Part shown: in pieces, positions 1-9,378 of the stretch
How the letters are laid out: each line of letters begins with the position of its first letter
Numbering within the stretch: position 1 is the first letter of the stretch
Assembly (NCBI GenBank): GCA_025934645.1
Contig: JAICWY010000005.1
Coordinates: forward strand, 1-64,000
Source of the DNA: Vulcanimicrobiia bacterium
GTDB taxonomy: Bacteria; Vulcanimicrobiota; Vulcanimicrobiia; Vulcanimicrobiales; Vulcanimicrobiaceae
Direction: 5' to 3'
Length of the DNA: 64,000 nucleotides
The notes under the pieces: model-generated
The model's database searches: none
What the model was told of the DNA's origin: nothing
The model's input: only the letters and a program-made list of their open reading frames with translations
Position numbers and translations under genes: made by a program

Positions 1-165
1 ACGACGACGTTGATCTCGTCGGGCACGTTCTCGCCCAGCGGAAGATGCAGATAATTTTTCGGGGTCGGGATAGGCATAACCGCGCTTATTTGCCCGCGTG
101 GAAGCAGCGCGCCTGCGCACCAAAGTCGCACCAAGAGAGCGCTGCCCGCACAAAAGCAGCTGGAG

Positions 166-477
166 TTAGGTCTTTTTCCGGCGCGACTGCGCGCGTTCGT
201 TTGCGTGTTGCGCTATTGAATCTACGACGTCCGCCGCTTGCCGGATCGCTTCGCCGGCGCGCACCATCGTGTCGGCAACGCCCCGGGCGCGATCGGCGGT
301 TTCATGAACGTTCTTCGCAGCTTTGCGCACGGTGGGCTTTGGGTTCTTGACCGTGCGTTTCACGGACGCCGCGGCGCGCTTTGCCGCTTTCTTCACGCCG
401 CCCGCCGCTTTTTTCGCTTTCGTCGCCGGCGCGCGTTTCGTTGTCTTCTTGCGCGCGGCTGTCTTCTTAGTCGGCAT
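166..477 (-). CDS. Lys/Ala-rich histone H1-like protein
   Basis: ORF MPTKKTAARKKTTKRAPATKAKKAAGGVKKAAKRAAASVKRTVKNPKP...; AKKA/KKT low-complexity basic sequence typical of bacterial H1-like proteins. Confidence 0.7.
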   Translation of the reverse strand: MPTKKTAARKKTTKRAPATKAKKAAGGVKKAAKRAAASVKRTVKNPKPTVRKAAKNVHETADRARGVADTMVRAGEAIRQAADVVDSIAQHANERAQSRRKKT

Positions 478-573
478 ATCATCTCTCCCTTATCTGCTTA
501 AAAGTTCCCATTTTTGCAAGGATGCAACCGCGGTGCGCGGATGGGTACGAGGTGGGGACAACGCCCTGGAAGG

Positions 574-990
574 ATGGCAAATATGGCGGCAAGCGATGAA
601 GAACCCGGATTGGCGGCCGCAGTAAAGCGGCTCTCCGAAGATCTCGGAGTGCTGGTGAAAAGCGAATTGCAACTCGCGCGTGAGGAACTCACGGAAAAGG
701 CGAAGGTTGCCGGCGCCGGTGCCGGGATGCTAAGCGCCTCGGCAATTACGGCCCTGCTGATGCTCGGCTCCCTTACGGCGCTGGCGATTATCGCGATCGC
801 GCTGGCCGTGCCGCTATGGCTTTCGGCGCTCATTGTCACGATTTTCTGGGGCGCGGTTTCGGCAGTGCTGGCGCTCTCCGGAAAGAAGAAGATTCAAGAT
901 GCCGGCCCGCTCGTGCCGGAACGGACAATCGAAAGCGTTAAGGAAGACGTAAACTGGGCTAAAGACGCCGTGAAGTCGGGCCGGAAATAG
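574..990 (+). CDS. Phage holin family / DUF1469-like membrane protein
   Basis: Amphipathic N-terminus, two hydrophobic segments (AGMLSASAITALLMLGSLTALAIIAIALAVPLWLSALIVTIFWGAVSAVLALSG); ATG at 574 or 583 preferred over the ORF-track start. Confidence 0.65.
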   Translation: MANMAASDEEPGLAAAVKRLSEDLGVLVKSELQLAREELTEKAKVAGAGAGMLSASAITALLMLGSLTALAIIAIALAVPLWLSALIVTIFWGAVSAVLALSGKKKIQDAGPLVPERTIESVKEDVNWAKDAVKSGRK

Positions 991-1006
991 GCCCGGGAGA
1001 AACAGC

Positions 1007-1594
1007 ATGCAAACGCTTTCCTCGGTTCCATGGCAGCACGATTTTGACGCCGCGCTGCAACAGGCGCAGACTGACCGCAAGTTCGTTCTCCTCGATATTT
1101 TCAATCCTGGTTGAGGTGGATGCAAAGCACTGGATACCGTGACGTATCCTGACGACACCGTAGTAAACGCGATTACCAGCTACACCGTTCCGGTACAATT
1201 CGACAACAGCAAGAGCGAGCACAATCAGTTCCTGCAGCGCATCCATCATATCTGGACGCCCGATGTGCGCATTTTGGATCATAACGGCTTCGAGCTTTAC
1301 CGCTGGGACGGCTTCGCTCCGCCGGCGGAGTTTACGGCGCGTCTAGAATGTGGTCTTGCGATGGCGTATTTGCGGAATAAGCGGTTCGACGCAGCCGAAA
1401 AACTCTACGCCGATGTTTTGACGCGCTTCTCTACCACCTACGCCGCGCCCGAAGCGCAATATTACCTTGGCGTAACCCGGTACCGGCGCGATCCGGACAG
1501 CGACGAATTGCTCACGCAATGGGGCGTGCTTGCCTCGCGGTATCCGTCCAGCGAATATCGCATGAAGCAATCGTTCAAGGAACTGCCTAGCTGA
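1007..1594 (+). CDS. Thioredoxin-fold protein with TPR-like C-terminus; candidate selenoprotein (TGA at 1112-1114 read as Sec)
   Basis: ATG at 1007 preceded by GGGAGA; frame MQTLSSVPWQHDFDAALQQAQTDRKFVLLDIFNPG-(TGA)-GGCKALDTVTYPDD...WTPDVRILDHNGFELYRWDG...; the TGA aligns with the first Cys of the Trx CxxC, a cis-Pro-like WTPDV follows, and the ORF track only calls the part downstream of the TGA (1139-1594). Confidence 0.75.
1132..1149 (+). promoter_or_regulatory. Candidate bacterial SECIS hairpin
   Basis: GGATAC-CGTGAC-GTATCC perfect 6-bp stem, 6-nt loop with G at loop position 2; 24 nt between the TGA (1112-1114) and the apical G (1139). Confidence 0.6.
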
Positions 1595-3528
1595 TCTTCG
1601 CCGTACTCCTTGCAGTGGCGACTCCGTCGCCGTCTCCCAGTCCGACGGCGGTTCCGATCATTTCGGAAGTGCGCGTAGCGACGGGCTCGGCGCAATCGTT
1701 GCACGCGCTGCCGGTACCTGCAACGGTGCTCGATCGCGCGGCAATCGCTTCTTCGAGCGCCACAACGCCGGATGCATTGATGCGCTTATTGCCGGGTTTC
1801 GACCGCGGGCGCAGCAACAGCATGTTTACGAATTACGGCCAGCTGCGCGTCTCATTCGGCGGCGCCGGGAACGATCGCGGGTTGGTGCTCGCAAACGGCA
1901 TACCTGCGCAAGACGGTTTCGGCGGGCAGATCGATTGGACCGCGTATCCTGCGAGCGATTTGCAGCGCGTCGAGCTGCTGCTCGGCGCCGGTTCCGCGCT
2001 GTACGGCGCGGGCGCCGTAGGCGGCGTGCTGGACATTGAAACGTTCGCGCCGCCGCGGCAAGCCGGGGCGATATCGGGAACGCTCGCACTCGCGGCCGGA
2101 AACAACGCGTTCAGCGAACAATCGCTGAACGTTGGCGCCGGCATCACTTCTCAGCTCAGCGCTAGCGTCGCGCTCCACCAACAGCGCATGCAATACGACG
2201 CGCTGCCGCCGGGATATCGAAGCGGCGTCGATCGGATTTCGCAAAGCACCGGCAACATGGGCGCGGTGCGGTTCCGGTATTCGCCGGGCGCGCGCGACGC
2301 AATCGAAGTCGAAGAGCGCGGCGCGTGGGACGATCAATTCCAAGGGCGCCCGAACTACACGTTCGCGCGGCGCCTGCAGCAAACCGGCGCGCGCTTCACG
2401 CACGCATCGCCGGGGGGGTCGCTTCAGGCGACGGTCTACAGCCGAAGCGCCTTCGTCCTAAACGTTGCCGATAGTTATCCGGCTAAACCAGGTGTACTAC
2501 GGTACGTGCAAGATGTCCCCGAAAGTGAGACCGGCGCGTCGCTGCATTGGATCGCCGGAACCGGCACGCGTCAATTCGCGCTGCTCGCCGATGCGCGTCA
2601 CGTCACCGGCGCTACGCTGCAATACGGCGTAAACGGCGCCTCGCAGAGCGCTGCGGCAGGGATGCAAAACGCTACCGGCCTGGGCGCGCAAGAAACGTGG
2701 AACGGCGCGCGATTTGAAGCACTGGCCGGCGCCCGATTCGATACCGTCGGCGCTCATAGCGCAATCTCGCCGCGCCTTGCCTTTCGTTTCGACATCACGC
2801 CGCACATTGCACTGCGTATATCGGGCGGCGGCGCGCTGCGTGCTCCGTATTTGAACGAACTCTTGCGTGGCTTCGCCATCGGTCCGGTGTTGTACGAGCC
2901 GAATCCGTTCCTCGTGCCCGAACGCAGCCGTACGTTTTCGGCCGGTATGGATCTGCTTGCGGCGCGATCGCATCTTTCCTTCGATGCTTTCGATACCGGC
3001 GTCAGCGACGCGATCATGTTCCGGACCATCGATGCTGCGCATCAGATGCGGAGCAACGTCGCTCGTACGCGCACGCAAACCTACCTCATCAGCTACACGT
3101 TAGCGGTCGGTCCGTGCGCGCGCGTCAATGCGTGGTATTCCGCGCAAGATGCGCGGATTGCAGACGGCCCGCCGTCAATCGCGGGGAAACGCTTGCAATA
3201 CGTTCCGCAAAGCGCGGGCGCTCTGGATTACGCGGGCCGGATGGGGGCGATCGGCGCAGGCGTCTCGCTTTCATATCAGGGGCAAACCTACGCCGACGAT
3301 CTGAACGTGCAGCCACTGGGTACGGCGGTTTTGCTCGGTGCCCGATTCCGCGTGCCTACGGGCGGCGGCGCGGCTATCGACGTTCGTGCCGACAATCTCA
3401 CCGGTGCACGCTATCTCTCGAGCATCGACCGCTACGGGCCGCCCGCTCTTCTTGCGGTCAGCGTATCGATGCCGATCGGCCGGGGCGAATCGCAAACGCC
3501 CGCGTGCAGTGGGAACAATGAGTTATGA
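1591..3528 (+). CDS. TonB-dependent receptor (plug + beta-barrel)
   Basis: Plug-like VRVATGSAQSLHALPVPATVLDR..., GNNVGDVLDIET-like segment (GAGAVGGVLDIET), C-terminal barrel strands; N-terminal hydrophobic stretch LIFAVLLAVATPSPSPSP lies upstream of the GTG called by the ORF track (1615). Confidence 0.8.
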   Translation: MIFAVLLAVATPSPSPSPTAVPIISEVRVATGSAQSLHALPVPATVLDRAAIASSSATTPDALMRLLPGFDRGRSNSMFTNYGQLRVSFGGAGNDRGLVLANGIPAQDGFGGQIDWTAYPASDLQRVELLLGAGSALYGAGAVGGVLDIETFAPPRQAGAISGTLALAAGNNAFSEQSLNVGAGITSQLSASVALHQQRMQYDALPPGYRSGVDRISQSTGNMGAVRFRYSPGARDAIEVEERGAWDDQFQGRPNYTFARRLQQTGARFTHASPGGSLQATVYSRSAFVLNVADSYPAKPGVLRYVQDVPESETGASLHWIAGTGTRQFALLADARHVTGATLQYGVNGASQSAAAGMQNATGLGAQETWNGARFEALAGARFDTVGAHSAISPRLAFRFDITPHIALRISGGGALRAPYLNELLRGFAIGPVLYEPNPFLVPERSRTFSAGMDLLAARSHLSFDAFDTGVSDAIMFRTIDAAHQMRSNVARTRTQTYLISYTLAVGPCARVNAWYSAQDARIADGPPSIAGKRLQYVPQSAGALDYAGRMGAIGAGVSLSYQGQTYADDLNVQPLGTAVLLGARFRVPTGGGAAIDVRADNLTGARYLSSIDRYGPPALLAVSVSMPIGRGESQTPACSGNNEL

Positions 3529-5981
3529 AAAGCCGGTCGCCCGAACCGGCCGGCAGCCTTGACGGCTACGCAAAGCTGCTGGTGGAAACCGCGGCAGACG
3601 CCATCATCGGCGCCGATGCCCGTGGGCGCGTGGTGCTGTGGAATGAAGCCGCCGCGGCGCTCTTCGGTTTTAGCGCCGCCGAGATGCTGGGTGAACCCGT
3701 TGTCCGTCTCATGCCGGATCGGTTCGTAGGCGATTATGAAAAAGGCTTTGCCGCCGCAATCATGGGCGGCAAACCGCAAGTCTCATATTTGACGCTGCGC
3801 GGACGCGATGCCGGCGGACGTGAATTCCCCCTTGAAGTCGCCGTATCGCTCTCCGGCCGCGGTGACGACGCTATGGCTTTCGGCATCGTGCGGCGAGTGG
3901 GCGAGCGTTTTCAAAAACTCGCGCGTCTGCAGGACAGCGAACGGAGGTTGCGCGAGGCCGAGCATCTCGCCAGTTTCGGCAGCTTCGAATGGGACGTGCG
4001 AAGCAATTCCATTACGTGGAGCGAGGAGCTTTCACGAATTTTCGGTTTGGAACCCACCGGCAAACCGCAGTCTTTCGAGGCGTTCATCGAGCGCGTGCAT
4101 CCCGGCGATCGCCAGAAGTTGCAAGATCGCGTGCAGCGCGCAATGACAACCGGCGAAGGCTGGAGCATTGACGAGCGCATCATACGCGCCGATACCGGGG
4201 AAGAACGCACGCTGGTTTCGACCGGGAAAGCGTTCCTCGATGGCCGCGGCAGCGCCGTGCGGCTCTATGGCACGTGTCACGACGTCACCGAGCAGCGCCG
4301 CGCGGAGCGGGAGCTGGCGGAAAGCGAAGCGCGCTTCCGGCACGGGTTCGACGATGCGCCGATCGGCATGGCGCTGTTCGACTTGAATGCAGGCGATGCG
4401 GCGATAGCGCGGACGAACAAAGCGCTCAGCGACTTGCTCGGCTACACGGAAACGCAGCTCAACGCAATGCGGCTCTCGGAGATTGTTGCAGTCGAGGATT
4501 GGCCGTTACTTCAGGCGACGCTGGAACGCGTGCTCGACGACGCCTCGGCACCGGAGCAACTGGAAGTGCGGCTGCGGGCGGCGGACGGAGGCCGGCCGAT
4601 CGTTATCGCGGCGGCTTCACGCATCCGCGTTCCCGGCAGTCCGCAGTCGATGATCCTCCACCTCAAAGACGTTACCAAACGTAAGGTGGCGGAAAACGAG
4701 TTGCGCCACCGCGCGCTGCACGATTCGTTAACCGGTCTGCCGAACCGCGATCTGTTGCTCGATCGTTTGGCCGGTGCGCTCGCTCGCGCCGGACGCGCCG
4801 AGGCTTCAGTCGCCGTGCTGTTCCTCGATCTCGACAACTTTAAATTAATCAACGACACCATCGGCCACGCTGCCGGTGACGATATGCTTCGTACGATGGC
4901 TTCGAGGCTGGCGGCGGCGGGCCGCGGCGGCGATACGGCAGCGCGCGTGGGCGGCGACGAATTCGTTATGGTGTGCGAGAACGTCATGCACGAAGAAGAG
5001 GTATACTCGCTGGCGCAACGCGTATCCGACGCGCTATCCGCACCGATAGCGCTCGACGATAGCGATTTTATCGCGACGGTCAGCATCGGCATAGCCGTCG
5101 GACGCGAGAGCACGCATGCTCCCGAGCAGCTGTTGCGCGACGCCGATCTCGCCATGTACCGCGCGAAACAGCACGGGAAGAACACGATCGAAGTGTTCGA
5201 TGAAGCGCTGCGGCTGCATGCACTGGAACGCGTGGAGATCGAGCGTCAGTTGCGCGCCGGATTGCAACAAAAGCAAATCGTCGCCCACTATCAAGCGATC
5301 CGCTCGCTGGAAACCGGCAAAATTCAGGGTTTCGAGGCGCTGGCCCGCTGGTACCATCCGGAACGCGGCTTACTGCTTCCCAAAGATTTTTTATCCGTGG
5401 CCGAAGACGCGCATCTCATCGCCTCGCTCGGGAAAATTATGCTTTATACGGCGTGCGAGCAATTGCGCGAGTGGCGCAAGCGGATTGCGGGGCTGACGAT
5501 GGCCGTCAACGTGTCGTTTCGCCAGCTCGACGGCAACTTTGCCGCCATGCTTGAAGAGTGTCTCAAAGCACATGAGATTCCGGCAAGCGCGCTGCACGTG
5601 GAAGTCACCGAATCCGTGCTGCTGGATATCAGCAAGTCCGCGGGCGCCGATCTGCATGCGATGGCCGAACTCGGCGTGCGGCTCGGACTCGACGACTTCG
5701 GCACCGGATACTCATCACTGCTCTACCTCAAACGCTTTCCGGTCGGCTTTTTGAAGATCGACCGGTCCTTCGTCGACGGCCTGCCGCACGATCCGGAAGA
5801 CACGGCCATCGTCGAAGCAATCGTACGTTTGGGGCAAAGCTTGGGTTTGGCGACAATCGCCGAGGGTGTCGAGACGGCAGAGCAACTGGCCGCGCTCAAA
5901 GCGCTTCGCTGCACGGCGGCGCAGGGCTATTACATCGCCGCGCCCTTGCCGCCGGAGGCTTGCCCCGTCCCCACGCCATAA
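3525..5981 (+). CDS. PAS-PAS-GGDEF-EAL protein (diguanylate cyclase/phosphodiesterase)
   Basis: PAS-like repeats; GGDEF motif RVGGDEFVMV; EAL motif FEALARW; DDFGTGYSSL. Confidence 0.93.
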   Translation: MKSRSPEPAGSLDGYAKLLVETAADAIIGADARGRVVLWNEAAAALFGFSAAEMLGEPVVRLMPDRFVGDYEKGFAAAIMGGKPQVSYLTLRGRDAGGREFPLEVAVSLSGRGDDAMAFGIVRRVGERFQKLARLQDSERRLREAEHLASFGSFEWDVRSNSITWSEELSRIFGLEPTGKPQSFEAFIERVHPGDRQKLQDRVQRAMTTGEGWSIDERIIRADTGEERTLVSTGKAFLDGRGSAVRLYGTCHDVTEQRRAERELAESEARFRHGFDDAPIGMALFDLNAGDAAIARTNKALSDLLGYTETQLNAMRLSEIVAVEDWPLLQATLERVLDDASAPEQLEVRLRAADGGRPIVIAAASRIRVPGSPQSMILHLKDVTKRKVAENELRHRALHDSLTGLPNRDLLLDRLAGALARAGRAEASVAVLFLDLDNFKLINDTIGHAAGDDMLRTMASRLAAAGRGGDTAARVGGDEFVMVCENVMHEEEVYSLAQRVSDALSAPIALDDSDFIATVSIGIAVGRESTHAPEQLLRDADLAMYRAKQHGKNTIEVFDEALRLHALERVEIERQLRAGLQQKQIVAHYQAIRSLETGKIQGFEALARWYHPERGLLLPKDFLSVAEDAHLIASLGKIMLYTACEQLREWRKRIAGLTMAVNVSFRQLDGNFAAMLEECLKAHEIPASALHVEVTESVLLDISKSAGADLHAMAELGVRLGLDDFGTGYSSLLYLKRFPVGFLKIDRSFVDGLPHDPEDTAIVEAIVRLGQSLGLATIAEGVETAEQLAALKALRCTAAQGYYIAAPLPPEACPVPTP

Positions 5982-5990
5982 TCTAGCCGT

Positions 5991-6935
5991 ATGGCGGTGA
6001 GAGGCAAGCAGCAAAGAGGCTTATCGGGCAACGCGCGGCTCGGGTTAATCGCGCTTTTTATCATTCTCTTTGCGGCTGCGGCAATGTACTTATTCTCGAA
6101 TTTCGGCAGCGGCCGCGGAACGTATCGTACCGGCGTGCATTTTGCCTCGGCGGCGGGTTTGCCGGCGGGCGCGCGAGTGTTCATGAACGGCGTGGCCATC
6201 GGCACCGTGAGCGCGGTGAAAATTCTGCCGGATGCCACCGTCGAAGTCGTGCTCGCTATCCGCAACGATATCAGTATCCCGGCAGACTCGCTCATCTCCG
6301 TTCGTCCGACGTTCACCAGTTCGCCGGATGTCGTAATCTCGGCCGGTACGCGCACGGCCGGCATGCTGCCGCGCCATATCGTCGCTATCGCCGATCAACC
6401 TGTCGGGCATCAGCCGCTCGACATTCAAGCGTTGATGGTGCAAGCGCAAGCCGTAGGTGGGCGCGGGCAAGCCGCGCTCGCATTGGCGCAAAAGCGCGTG
6501 CCCGCGATCTTTCACTATGCGACGCACACCCGCGACACTTTGGGCAACCTCGCCGCTTCACTACATGGCGGTTTGACGCCGACGATGGCGGTGATGCAGT
6601 CCACGATCGTCCGCGCGCGCGTGCAGCTCGACAGTGCGCAAGCGGCGCTTCGCGAACACGACTCCAGGAAACTCGCCGTCATGGCTTCGCAGTTCTCGCA
6701 AACGTCGGCTGCGCTCGATGCGACCATGCGCGATGCGCACGCCGATGTTTCCGACGCGCGCGAACGGGCGAACGTACGCGCTTCCATGCAAAACGTGCGG
6801 ACAGCAATGCAGAATCTTTCCGCCGCGTCGCACAGCCTCCAAAATACGGCCTCGGATCCGCTAACGCGGTCCCAGCTGCGCGACGCCGGCCTGCATCTGC
6901 GATCCGCTATTCAAAAAGCGAAGAGTCTGCTTTAG
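5991..6935 (+). CDS. MlaD/MCE-family protein
   Basis: N-terminal TM followed by MCE domain (YRTGVHFASAAGLPAGARVFMNGVAIGTVSAVKI...). Confidence 0.85.
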   Translation: MAVRGKQQRGLSGNARLGLIALFIILFAAAAMYLFSNFGSGRGTYRTGVHFASAAGLPAGARVFMNGVAIGTVSAVKILPDATVEVVLAIRNDISIPADSLISVRPTFTSSPDVVISAGTRTAGMLPRHIVAIADQPVGHQPLDIQALMVQAQAVGGRGQAALALAQKRVPAIFHYATHTRDTLGNLAASLHGGLTPTMAVMQSTIVRARVQLDSAQAALREHDSRKLAVMASQFSQTSAALDATMRDAHADVSDARERANVRASMQNVRTAMQNLSAASHSLQNTASDPLTRSQLRDAGLHLRSAIQKAKSLL

Positions 6936-6938
6936 ACT

Positions 6939-7949
6939 CTAGGGAATCAGCAGCACTTTTCCCGTCGCGGCGCGGCTTTCGATAAACGCATGAGCCTTGG
7001 CGCCATCTGCCAGCGAGAATCGAGCCGCCACCGGTACTTTCAATTCTCCGCAGCGCACCAAACCGAATAATTCATTCGCACGCGCCAGCCGTTCTGCATG
7101 AGAATTCAGCACGTTCCATAGATCGCCGCCCGTTATAGTTTTGGACCCGTCCATCAACACTCGCGGGTCGATGGCCGGCGGATCGCCGCCCGCCATGCCG
7201 TAAAACACGACCGTTCCACCGGTTTTAACCGAGGCCAAAGAATCGTTCAACGTAACGCCGACTGCATCGTACACGACGTCGGCGCCGCTTGCGCTTTGAG
7301 GCCAGTCGTCATACGTGTAACTCCGGTCGGCGCCATAGGATCGCGCCACCGCGCACTTCTCCGGCGTCGATGCGAACGCGATGACGGTCGCGCCGGCAGC
7401 TTTCAAGAGTTGCACCAAAAGTAACCCGACGCCGCCGGCCGCCGAGTGCACCACCGCCACGCTTCCCGGTCCGGCGCGATAGCTGTCGCGCGCGAGATAT
7501 TGGGCAGTCAAACCTTGTAGCAGGAGCGCGGCGGCCGTTTCATCGCTGATATCATCCGGCAACGGGATCAGCTTCTCGTATGGAACGCACACCAGCTCGG
7601 CATTCGCGTGCGGGCTGTCCGCGAAACCTGCTCGTTGCCCCGCCGAAAGCCAGGGCGGCGCATCGGCGCCGGCGTCCGTTACAACGCCTGCCGCCTCGTA
7701 TCCCAGAATGTACGGCGGGCTGCCGGCTAAATGATAATTGCCCCGGCGCCGGTAGATGTCCGCAAAGTTCAAACCGATTGCGCGGGTTTGAACGATTGCC
7801 GATCCTGCCGTCCGTTCCGGCGCGGGCAGCGCACCGTACCGCAAAACGTCCGGACTGCCGAACTCGGTAAAATAGAGCGCGTTCACGCGTCGGCCGTCAC
7901 TCGAAGGCGCCGCCGCCAGGCCCCGTTCGTCTAAAATATTCGAATGCAT
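6939..7949 (-). CDS. NADPH:quinone oxidoreductase / zinc-type alcohol dehydrogenase-like
   Basis: MDR family: GSPDVLRYGALPAPE, NFADIYRRRGNYH, GGVGLLLVQLLKAAGATVIAFAS. Confidence 0.88.
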   Translation of the reverse strand: MHSNILDERGLAAAPSSDGRRVNALYFTEFGSPDVLRYGALPAPERTAGSAIVQTRAIGLNFADIYRRRGNYHLAGSPPYILGYEAAGVVTDAGADAPPWLSAGQRAGFADSPHANAELVCVPYEKLIPLPDDISDETAAALLLQGLTAQYLARDSYRAGPGSVAVVHSAAGGVGLLLVQLLKAAGATVIAFASTPEKCAVARSYGADRSYTYDDWPQSASGADVVYDAVGVTLNDSLASVKTGGTVVFYGMAGGDPPAIDPRVLMDGSKTITGGDLWNVLNSHAERLARANELFGLVRCGELKVPVAARFSLADGAKAHAFIESRAATGKVLLIP

Positions 7950-9333
7950 GATGTCGCACGGAACCCGCCAGGCATATTTAGACGCCTTACTAGGGAATCC
8001 GTCCCCGCGGCCGATAGTTACACAGATGAAAGAAGCTACGGCGCGTTCGCACGAGCGCTTGCGCGAGGCCGCGCGGGCGCTGCACGATGCAGTCGTAGCG
8101 GGCGCCGCCGCGGGATCGCGAGCCGGTTGGGCTGCGCACGTTGGTGAAGTCGTACAGCAGCTCGGCTTGCATACCGCTTACATAGGCATCGTACACGGCG
8201 ACACTGCCTATGCGTGCGCCATCTTTCCTCAGCCGGCCGCGGGCACCGCCCTTTGGACGTTTGCGATGCGCGATACGCTTACCGGCTGGCTGTGCGAGCG
8301 ATCGGGCGGCGTTGCCGGTCTCACGGCGCTCGGCCGCGATCCGCGGTTCGCATCAACCATCGCGCACGTGCGCTCCGGCGGCGTTTCGGCATTCGCGGGC
8401 ATGCCGTTCCGCATCGGCGGGCGCCAAGGCTTCCTCGGACTCAACGGCTTTGCGGACCGGCCGCCGTTCAGTGCGAAAGAACTGGACGCCGTCGAACAGC
8501 TCGCAAGTGATTTGCGGCTGCTTTTCCAAACGCAGCTTACCGAACTGACGTCCATCGAGCGCGGTTCCATTGGCGACGCGGCGGAAGAAGAACGCTTGCG
8601 CACAGAACTCGCTGCAGCAGTACAGCGCGATGAGATGCTGCTGCACTATCAACCCTATTGGGATTTGCAGGAAGAGCGTATCACGGGACTCGAGGCGCTC
8701 GTGCGCTGGGACTCGCCGGCGCGCGGACTCGTCTCGCCTGCGGATTTCATTCCACTGGCGGAGCGCACGGGTTTGATCCGGCAAATCGGGTCGTCGGTGC
8801 GTCAAAAAGCTTTCGCGTACGCAGCCCGGGAAACGCCGGCGTGGGATATCGGCGTGAACCTCTCGCCGATGGAGATCGACGACCTGCTGCCTTCCCGGCT
8901 GCAGTCGGCAATGGAAGCGGCGCAGATCGACGCACGCCGCGTGATCGTCGAGATCACCGAGAGCACCGCCATGCAGACATCGGAGCGGATCCTGGGAGCC
9001 CTGCGGAAATGCCGCAGTCTCGGCGTGCGCATAGCGATCGACGACTTTGGCGCCGGCTATGCGAATGTCGAGTCTTTGAACCTCTTGCCGGTGGACATCG
9101 TGAAGATCGACCGCCACATTATCGGCGGATTGCCCGAAAACGGCGTCGATGCTGCAGTCGCGCGCGCGGCCATTGATATCGCGCGCTCCTACGGTGCCGA
9201 AGTCATCGCGGAAGGCGTGGAAACGCAGGACCAGCTCGAATGGCTACGCCTCCACGGCTGCACGAAGGTCCAGGGATACTTGATTTCCCGCCCGGTCGCT
9301 GCGCCCCACTGGAACCAAGTCGCAGGCCCATAA
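7948..9333 (+). CDS. GAF-EAL domain protein (c-di-GMP phosphodiesterase-like)
   Basis: GAF-like N-terminus; EAL: LEALVRWDSPARGLVSPADFIPLAE, IDDFGAGYANVESL, EGVETQDQL; the true start may be internal. Confidence 0.87.
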   Translation: MMSHGTRQAYLDALLGNPSPRPIVTQMKEATARSHERLREAARALHDAVVAGAAAGSRAGWAAHVGEVVQQLGLHTAYIGIVHGDTAYACAIFPQPAAGTALWTFAMRDTLTGWLCERSGGVAGLTALGRDPRFASTIAHVRSGGVSAFAGMPFRIGGRQGFLGLNGFADRPPFSAKELDAVEQLASDLRLLFQTQLTELTSIERGSIGDAAEEERLRTELAAAVQRDEMLLHYQPYWDLQEERITGLEALVRWDSPARGLVSPADFIPLAERTGLIRQIGSSVRQKAFAYAARETPAWDIGVNLSPMEIDDLLPSRLQSAMEAAQIDARRVIVEITESTAMQTSERILGALRKCRSLGVRIAIDDFGAGYANVESLNLLPVDIVKIDRHIIGGLPENGVDAAVARAAIDIARSYGAEVIAEGVETQDQLEWLRLHGCTKVQGYLISRPVAAPHWNQVAGP

Positions 9334-9378
9334 ATCCCTATGGCGGCGAGCGGGAAATGCGGTATTTTTTGAGTACCG

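Noticed and set aside
1112-1114. In-frame TGA interpreted as a nonsense mutation making a pseudogene
   Set aside because: Not fully excluded, but there is only one stop, no frameshift, and the frame stays protein-like on both sides. The exact CxxC position plus the spaced hairpin makes Sec more likely.
2108-2131. Perfect 10-bp inverted repeat CGTTCAGCGA-ACAA-TCGCTGAACG
   Set aside because: Inside the TonB receptor coding sequence with no T-tract or regulatory context; noted but not called.
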